64,000 nt of DNA from Onthophagus taurus (taxonomy: Eukaryota > Arthropoda > Insecta > Coleoptera > Scarabaeidae): positions 27,969,501 through 28,033,500 of the forward strand of contig NC_091966.1 in the NCBI RefSeq assembly GCF_036711975.1, given 5' to 3'. The notes under the pieces were generated by a model, which did no database searches, was not told where the DNA came from, and saw only the letters and a program-made list of their open reading frames with translations. The position numbers and the translations under genes are program-made. The stretch's first letter is position 1. Each line of letters starts with the position of its first letter. This document shows positions 56,450 to 64,000 of this stretch, in pieces.

Positions 56450-59098
56450 AAATATGTTGTAATATTGGATGTAATATTAGAAATATGTTGTATTATTAAA
56501 CAATATCTTTAAAGTAGACAGATTCATTTTGCAAATATTTTTTAATCACTTAATTCCTTAAATACTATAATATTTCCATAGAAACTTCTATTCATACATC
56601 TATTACCCGTTAGTTCTAAATATTTTTTCTGTCGTGCACCTGTTTGTATAACAACGAGTTTTGCTACGTTCTCATATCTCATTGGGTTGTCACGACATAT
56701 GACGTATTTGCGGGCACGTGATGTTTTACCTTCTAACATTTTTGTATAAATGCAATAGATATTTTTAAAAGTTATTTGTAGTACGGGAAGTTATTTTTTA
56801 TGCGTTTAAAAGTAAAACGAATAGAGGTAGACGGATTGCGAAGGAAATGTTTTCTTACACAACAAATTGTATGCAGATAGGGAACATGTCAAGGATTTAT
56901 AAAAATCCCAAGCGTCTTATTATAAAAAAGCAACGAGATCGTGATGTCTGGTTTGAAGAAATACGTGAGGAAAATTTATAAACAATTTTTTTTAAACAGA
57001 AGCGATTATAATTTTATTTTTTTTGTAGTTTAAGCAACTTATAAAAAGTTAAAAAGTATATAAATTAATTATTAAAGTGTAGCCATATAATAGATGTATG
57101 AAGATGTAGAATTGATGTTAATTTTAAATGTGGTATTGTGTGATCCTTTCGGAAACATATCGTAACTAAAAACAATTCGGGATTTTTAATTACAGTTGGA
57201 ACAATAGGAAATTCAATGTCTCAAGGTTAAATTTAACCGGTTGTTTGTGACAAAATTATCAAGATAAGGGTGTCAATTTACGTTGAAATTCTAATGTCTT
57301 TTACATTAAATGCACGTACACAGAAAAGTATAGATCAGATATAATTGATGTTTTAATTAATTTAGAAATTATACTTTTTTAAATTATAGTTAAAAATTAT
57401 ACTGTGTGATTTCTCTAAAACTTCCGTTAGGGCCAGAATTTTAATCCTAATTACTTCCAAAAACTTGTATACAAAATAAGCATGCTCGATAAAATTAGAA
57501 TTTTTAGGATTCCTTAACTCGAAAGATTTTGATATATGAGTTTACTTTGACAGACTATTTTTGAATAACTAACAATCCTCAATGTTGTTTAAAATACAAC
57601 TTAAAGTTTCCTTTCTTAAACCACATCATTTTTTCTTTTTTAAACGTTTGTATTCCTTGAATTATACAAAAAAAAAACATTGAGCCACGTCTACACAACG
57701 GACGAGTGAGGAAATATTCCCACACTTTGGTAGACAATTACCCACCGGATGTAAGAATTGTTCGTGGCTAACATCACCTCGTGGCCGGCTTTCCGTGAAC
57801 ACCTCCGCCAGAAAGATATCTTCGCCCATATAATGCCCTTTAATTGTGGCAAGGAAATAAATAAACCACACCGACAACTTCACTCCTCCAACACTTTACA
57901 AAGGTGTACTTTTTGTTTTGTCGCTTTTAAATACAATGGGTTGAAATTCTTGCAATTATGATCATTATCATAATAAATAATGTTTCTTTTTCACTGTAAT
58001 CATCCATTTTTCTTCAACTTTTTAACATAAAACAGTTTTTACAATTCATATTGCAAGTTATTTATCAAAAACGTGATCAAAAAGGTATTATTTTGGATTT
58101 TGTAGAAAAACCTCGTTATGATCTATATTTAAACTAGTTTCATTCAGTGTAAATCACAAGCGCCAAACAATCATGATTCGAATATTTTGGATCACTTTGT
58201 ATTCTATACAACTGCAACATTAATCTTTTTCAATTACAATGGGTGACTTTATCCAATACGTCCAAAACTTATTTTACGATTTAAATAGACTTGATAGCAT
58301 TTTTTGTCAGTATAGACGAGTCTGGAATTACCTGCGTTAGTTAGAGAATCAAATTCAGATATGTATCCTCCTACCAACAAGACAAAAAACTTTGTCGTAA
58401 GGGCAGTAACTAGTTACTATCCCGAGAATCCAAAATGTAACCATAATAAAACCACTTTATGAGCTGTTAGCCAAAATAGTCACATAGAAATACATAATAG
58501 AAATCCTAACTAGTAACCTAGTTAAAATACCAAGAAACAACATGCATTACAAACTATTGTTGCATTAATGGTTTCATGCATATCCACGTAAAGTCATCGC
58601 AATTGTTGATAATATCCATCTGTCCACAAAACTTAATGATTTCAAGTCTCATAATGTCAAAAATTTGCGTAACATAATACAGATGAACTCCAAAAAGACT
58701 CTAATGTTATCTAGTGTAGAGTTGTTTGAATATGTAACAAATCACCCATTCAATCACCCTACCAATAATATAAGATGTGGTGTTTACAAAAAATTTACAA
58801 AAGATAACATTACCTCCTTGAGCATGGAAATTAATGTGAATAGTATAGGAAAAGTGTTGTCTTAGTCTACCGATAAGACTGTTCTAAACTAATAGCCTGA
58901 ACAACCTAAGGTTACTAAAGTTAATCAACCATCGCTATCATCAAACAACTTAGAGAAGATAATTCGTAAGTTCATCAAAGTTGTACTCTGGAAAGCTAAC
59001 AGCTAGATGATATATTCACAGGAACACAAATTATTCGTAACCGAATAATGACAGATAAACACTTCTTGAAAACGTCAAACTGCTCGTGTTATATATTA
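56450..59098. other. Gene-poor stretch
   Basis: No gene or repeat can be supported. A short minus frame at 56739-56542 (SRARKYVICRDNPMRYENVA) has no recognised domain. Confidence 0.4.
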
Positions 59099-59299
59099 TA
59101 TATGTTACCGGCAATCTGTATAGTGCGGTATTCTATACAATACCCAGGCAATTTATAGAATACCTAAAGCGTTTAGGTAATATATGAAATATTATTAATT
59201 TTATACTTTGCCTAGGTATTCTATAAAATACCGAATGCGAAGCCGGCAATGTGTGTAAAATGCGAGAACAGAGAAGGAGAAAGATATGACAGAAGGCTA

Positions 59300-59757
59300 T
59301 GGTTCTAAAGTTGTTTGCCCATTATGCTTAAAAACGCTGTAGCTGTATAGAACCGCATCAGTTCCAAAGATATTTAATAGAGCTAGCTCAGAGAATGCTT
59401 AACACTTCTGAACAAAAATTTCCCCATGTGCCGTTGGGTACCACTGTAAGAATCCTTGTTCCGGAAGTCGACAGAGGTCGTGGCGATGCTCGCAATATAC
59501 TAGCTAAAAAACGGATGACGAACTAAATAAAATAGGAACAAAGCAAGGTGTGTAAATAATTTGTATTTAAGACAGCAATTTAGAGTTTATCAAGAAACGA
59601 CGCTCCATACAATTGCGAATCTGCAATATATGGGGACATGTCAGGGATTTATTAAATGTACTTGCAAAAACACTGTGATACTAAAAAGTGTTCATGTCTG
59701 AAAAGTAAGATTTTATGCACTTTAAAATGTCACAATAGTTCCTCATGTAAGAATAAA
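59300..59757 (+). pseudogene. Decayed KRBA2-like/Ginger-type protein C-terminal part
   Basis: The plus strand reads LAQRMLNTSEQKFPHVPLGT and TVRILVPEVDRGRGDARNIL. After breaks come MGTCQGFIKCTCKN and KCSCLKSKILCTLKCHNSSS followed by CKNK and a stop at 59757. The 'TVRIPVPDVDRGRGDARN' block and the terminal Cys-rich C.C..KKC.CKK..L.CN..CHNS..C.NK motif are those of the insect KRAB-A-domain-containing-protein-2-like family, which I associate with Ginger/integrase-derived transposons. Stops and frameshifts are numerous and the integrase core is absent. Confidence 0.7.
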
Positions 59758-59892
59758 TAAAAATATATTTTTTTGCTTACTGAATTTTGAGAGGCCAGTA
59801 GATCAACGTCTTGAGAATTATTTTGTTTCCTAAGTGTTTAATACTTATTACTTGATTTTGTACAATAACTTATAGATTATAATAGTATATTA

Positions 59893-59987
59893 TTCAACAA
59901 GCGTATAATAGTGGCTGTTACCCACGAAGATGAAGTTGCAATCTGTTGTAATCTGAGTGGGTAACATCCATTATACGCAAGTTGAAT
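59893..59987. repeat. ~95-bp palindrome beside the MITE dimer
   Basis: ATTCAACAAGCGTATAATAG at the left pairs with the reverse complement of ccattatacgcaagttgaat at the right. The inner gtggctgttacccac pairs with gtgggtaacatcc. The same arrangement (palindrome directly next to the MITE tip) is seen at 11920-12054. Confidence 0.8.
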
Positions 59988-60532
59988 ACTATATTTTATC
60001 TACAACTATTTAATTTTTAAAAAAATAATCTAAAAAAGGAAAGAAAATAAACTTGATAGACATTTCAAACATAACCTCAATATAAGAAAGCTGTCATTTC
60101 TGTTCATATTTTATTTTTTGATTAGTAGGCTGTGTCAGAACTGTGGAATAATGGCTTCATTATTCAACACTTTGTCAGTCATGAGTAATGCGTGTCATTA
60201 CCCGTCAAAAATCAAATATATAACGAATAGATAATTCAATAGTTGTAAATAAAAAAGAATACTATACTTTATCTACAACTATTTAATTTTGAAAAAAATA
60301 ATCTAAAAAAGGAAAGAAAATAAACTTGATAGACATTTCAAACATAACCTCAATATAAGAAAGCTGTCATTTCTGTTAATATTTTATTTTTTGATTAGTA
60401 GGCTGTGTCAGAACTGTGGAATAATGGCTTCATTATTCAACACTTTGTCAGTCATGAGTAATGCGTGTCATTACCCGTCAAAAATCAAATATATAACGAA
60501 TAGATAATTCAATAGTTGTAAATAAAAAAGTT
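59984..60532. repeat. Head-to-tail MITE dimer, 273-bp period
   Basis: Two nearly identical copies begin at gaatactata (59984 and 60257) and end at aatagttgtaaataaaaaag (to about 60258 and 60531). Each has tips TTTATCTACAACTATT.. and the reverse complement of ..aatagttgtaaataaa. The few differences include one base in the tip (attttatc/actttatc) and one in tctgttcat/tctgttaat. Such identity means a recent duplication, or an assembly artefact. Confidence 0.9.
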
Positions 60533-60759
60533 TATTATGAATAACAATTGATAAATACAGACCAAAATCTATTTATTTTACACATTGCCGGTCGACCAAC
60601 GGTAATCCCTAAGAATTGTGTACAATACCTAGGTAAAGTATCTAAGGGATAATAATCTTCATAATATTTCATACATTGCCTAGACACCCCAGGTATTTTA
60701 TACATTACCTAGGCATTATATAGAGTACCTGAATTATACAGATTGACGGTAACATATAC

Positions 60760-63700
60760 ACTGCATCCCTAAAGCAGAGTTCAAGAAGGTACTACAATAA
60801 TTGTAAAAATAATATCAAACATAATAAAACAGAAAAACTCTCTGAACTAAATGTTTAAGTTACATATATAAATGTAGATGACTGATATGATCCGCAATCT
60901 TTCGCTAGAAGACACCAATAGACTGCTGGCTTAGAGAAACCCCTCGACATTACCGACTTTTGCGTGATGAGGGGAATATAACAATATGCAATTCTTTTGA
61001 TTTTTTTTCTCCGACTGTATACAATTCTTCTATAATTCTTACAATCCTTTCGTCTCAAATCTTGAAGCATCCATCATAAACATAGCTTGGGTTATGCATC
61101 GAAAAAGTTGCATGAGTTGTACCTCAGACGCTATTATACACAGATGCTTATAAAAATAAGTCATTGCCGTATTATTTAGAAATCCTAGCAAACTCATCTG
61201 TAGCAACTACTACTTAAGGCAAATTAATAAATCTAAAAACCAACGGAACACGAAACATCCGATTAAAATGCAGAACTGAAAATGGCCAAGAAAACTCTGC
61301 ATTCTCTTGCCCACGCGTTTATCAAACATTTCAAAAACACACAAGAAAAATTTATTGTATTGAAGAAGCAAATAAATTCTAAAAGACTTTTAGTACAATT
61401 TTAAGTCTGGCTATCGGGGAAGCTCCTAGTTAAGTTTTCAAAAGAGCAAGTACTGAAATAATTACGAAACAAAGTAATTATGGTCATCTAAGATTTTTAT
61501 CTTTCGTCCCAAATATTTCCATCCGCAGTGGGATGTTGCTAGGGTAAAAATGATAACTAAACTTTAAGTCTACTAGGAAGTAAGATGTTTAAAATGTTGT
61601 TGAGCAAACATTAACCATATATCTACAACTTTATATTAAACCAACAATTAGGGTTCAAACTAAAAATTAATTATTGAACAAGTGGAAACTCTACAATGAA
61701 AGTAAGTAGTTGTTTGTCAAACTAAAAAATAATTTAACCACTAATATTTTATACTATTGTAACCATACTTGGAAGAGAAGTTTTTTATCCCACATTGAAG
61801 GGCTTGCTCCCTAGTCTTCACTTTGTGCGACTGGCAGTCTCACAGCGTATTGGTGCTGACTTTACTCTGTGTGGTACTCTATTTTAAACTACTGTAGCAT
61901 AAGTGATAAATAATATGGAAACGATATCGTTATCTTAGCCTCACACATGGACCCCCAAGATGCCTTTAAATTGCCTTCCATTGCGTCCAAAATCACAAAT
62001 ACAAAGTGCATGAAAAGATAAAATGTTTCCAAGCCATACAAAACATCCTTTTACAATAAAACCTGAATGTATATTGTACGATAACGTGTATTTTCACTAA
62101 ATGTGTCGAGTGAATGTTCACTCACCAACCCCCTGATATCTATTTTACAATTAAAAATAGGACAATAAAATAAAGAATACTAAAATCGCAAAAACCAGCG
62201 GTTTTCAAGTAAACCTGCAAAGAACTTGTGTTTCAGCAATTTGCGGCTTCTTTAAACCTAATCAGTTTGGCCAGATAAACAATTGTAGTTACTATGAATT
62301 TACTTAACTTTGAGGTTATTATGTATTTCTCGTCTACCATTTGTTAACTGTTGAAACATAGAAATGTTTTTTTTAATTTAAATTAGGAAGTCATGCTAAC
62401 AGAGGAAACGTTGATATGATAAAAAGTTTCAGACGCTTGTAACGACGACGAGCTTTTGCAAAAAGAGTGATTTCTGAACTGCCGCCCTTTAGATCACAAA
62501 ATAATTCAAAATGTAGAAATACACGCTGTGGTGGTATTTTCAAAAACTTACATAGCAACAGGAAAAATGTTTTAGCCAGATGTTGAGAATAATCCTACCA
62601 CTAGCACATGTTTGTTGATAAAAACTATGTGTCACCCCCAATCCTCTGCTCAGAGATGTCTTCGAAGATATAACTTGTGTCCATATCGCAGCCTCAAATA
62701 CTGCATTTCGGAGATGATCTATGGAAAGTAAATTTTTGCACATAGGCATTACACGAATTCGCCACAATCCTTTATTTATTCATGTTTTGTTTCCATCGTA
62801 ATCATCATTATTAGAATTACGTTATTCTGAATGTTTGGATTGGAACTTGATGAGCTCAGCTCATTGGTCCTTATTTTCTGGGAATGACTAAACTTACAAC
62901 AATTTTTGCTAAAAACTTTGCCAAGTTGCTTACAGGACATTTCTTTACAACAGTGTGCAACAATATTTTTTTAACACATGGACCAATACCGTAACCACCC
63001 TGAACTACCGACATAACTTTAATAATTTTTCTGACTGTGGGGATACATTAAAAAGAGGTGTTATGTATGTCATATTTTCGGACAAAAATAAAAATCAAAA
63101 ATAAAGAGATCAAGGGAATAAGCATAGAAAACAAATTTACTAACATTGGAAAAAGGAATATATTAGTTCCAATATAATATAAATGAAAGCTCATAAGAAA
63201 GGAAATACTTAGAGAGAAATTGTATATTATAGACAGAATATAGATATTGATTAATTATGGACAGATTTGATTAAATGGCTAACAAAATAATATAGACATC
63301 ACATTCAAACACTGGAAAGAAAAATCTGTTTGTACGCAATTTGGGCGAGGATAGTTTTCCTATGAAGGCAACATAAATTATTTATTTATAGAAGTAAACT
63401 ATTTTGGAACAAACAGAGACATGTAACTAATATGATTGAATAAACAATAGATATCGATTATCACTACTTCAAAAGCTGACACGTTATCAATACTATACCA
63501 GGAAATTTAAATACGAGCCCTTTCGTCGGCATTTAGCTGACCTTAAATTCCGAGACTGAATACATTCTAGCTCTATAAAGCTTTCTTGTAGTTTTTCATG
63601 AAACTACAAAAATCGGTTTAGAGACAATAAAATTAAAAGCATTTTCCTGTCAAATCACGTGATCAAACTCAAAAATTCATTAAATGTTAGAACAAACGTA

Positions 63701-64000
63701 ATTTAAGTGTGGTAAAATGTTATTGTCGTACACTTGCATGCTTTATTTGTGTAAAGGATTTGTGGTTAATGTAAGTGTTATCAAAACAAATCAATATTTC
63801 ATTTTGATTTTCTGTTGTATAATATTGTTTATCTTTCATGCTGCTAAAAATATTCAGTTAATGAAGTTATGCGATTTAAGAAATTTCGAGTTCGACTTGA
63901 TAGCGATAAACAGAGCATTTATTTGTAATCAGCACGCAAAAGTAAGCGTAAAAATACTGATCCTTTTTCTACAGCTGTATGTAAATCTCAACAATCTTAT
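60760..64000. other. Gene-poor stretch to the end of the window
   Basis: No gene, RNA or repeat can be supported. A minus frame at 62767-62540 (CKNLLSIDHLRNAVFEAAIW) may be a trace of a repeated insect protein but is too decayed to call. Confidence 0.4.

Larger units (their letters stand above)
59100..60757 (+). mobile_element. Composite element with ~165-bp inverted arms
   Basis: The left arm (59100-59262) begins ATATGTTACCGGCAATCTGT and ends gccggcaatgtgtgtaaaat. The right arm (about 60577-60757), reverse complemented, begins tatatgttaccgtcaatctg and ends gaccggcaatgtgtaaaata. Both arms hold repeats of tgcctaggtatt and gaatacc type. Between them lie a decayed integrase-tail gene, a palindrome and a MITE dimer. 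The arms could be ends of one transposon or two inserted copies of one repeat. Confidence 0.7.

Noticed and set aside
62540..62767. Possible trace of a repeated insect protein (AEDWG-like word in a shifted frame)
   Set aside because: Match is a few residues only and the frame is broken repeatedly.
1..64000. CRISPR arrays, bacterial operons, riboswitches, intact rRNA
   Set aside because: No regularly spaced identical repeats, no prokaryotic gene layout and no rRNA sequence seen; the window is eukaryotic.

Overview
The window looks like one contig of an AT-rich insect nuclear genome. Evidence: small spliced genes with GT..AG introns, an arthropod-type wallenda/DLK kinase gene, a piece of a cubitus interruptus/Gli-type gene, an ARMC1 orthologue, and a dense load of insect-type transposons. 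A beetle is possible, but the sequence alone does not settle the order. I see no rRNA, intact tRNA, CRISPR or bacterial-type operon.

There are two confident host genes. ARMC1 (plus, 6212-7774) has four coding exons and 284 residues. wallenda/MAP3K12-13 (minus, 36204 down to 27000) has four coding exons and 821 residues as modelled. The last wallenda intron (27352-33974) is about 6.6 kb. On the opposite strand it holds a broken, intron-containing copy of the 3' part of a ci/Gli gene, which directly abuts a Penelope-like element fragment. It also holds a tRNA-Asp-like SINE head. A CpG-richer patch at 49.75-50.1 kb reads like the promoter and first coding exon of an unidentified minus-strand gene.

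Most of the rest is mobile DNA. At 8.3-12.7 kb, ~150-bp inverted repeats with CACTAGTT tips flank a decayed member of a multicopy arthropod gene family that I suspect is a CACTA-type transposase. A 986-bp hAT element with a perfect 8-bp target duplication interrupts it, and a MITE plus a palindrome lie beside it. A CR1/L2/jockey-like reverse transcriptase sits inside inverted repeats at 13.3-15.2 kb. A Tc1/mariner-class DD41D element (15504-18000) has ~440-bp inverted repeats and only two nonsense codons. Two PIF/Harbinger elements lie almost end to end: 18.13-21.67 kb carries a spliced MADF-BESS gene with a wrecked transposase inside its intron, and 21686-23420 has a TTA duplication and an almost intact transposase. 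A decayed jockey-like element follows at 24.25-25.63 kb.

From 37 kb to the end the window is mostly gene-poor. It holds a TA-flanked 840-bp MITE, a 179-bp MITE, a Penelope-like remnant with RT and GIY-YIG pieces, hammerhead-like motifs, and RTE-like debris. It also holds a ~160-180-bp AT-rich tandem array with alternating subtypes. A second composite (59.1-60.76 kb) has inverted-repeat arms around a decayed cysteine-rich integrase-tail gene and a 273-bp MITE dimer.
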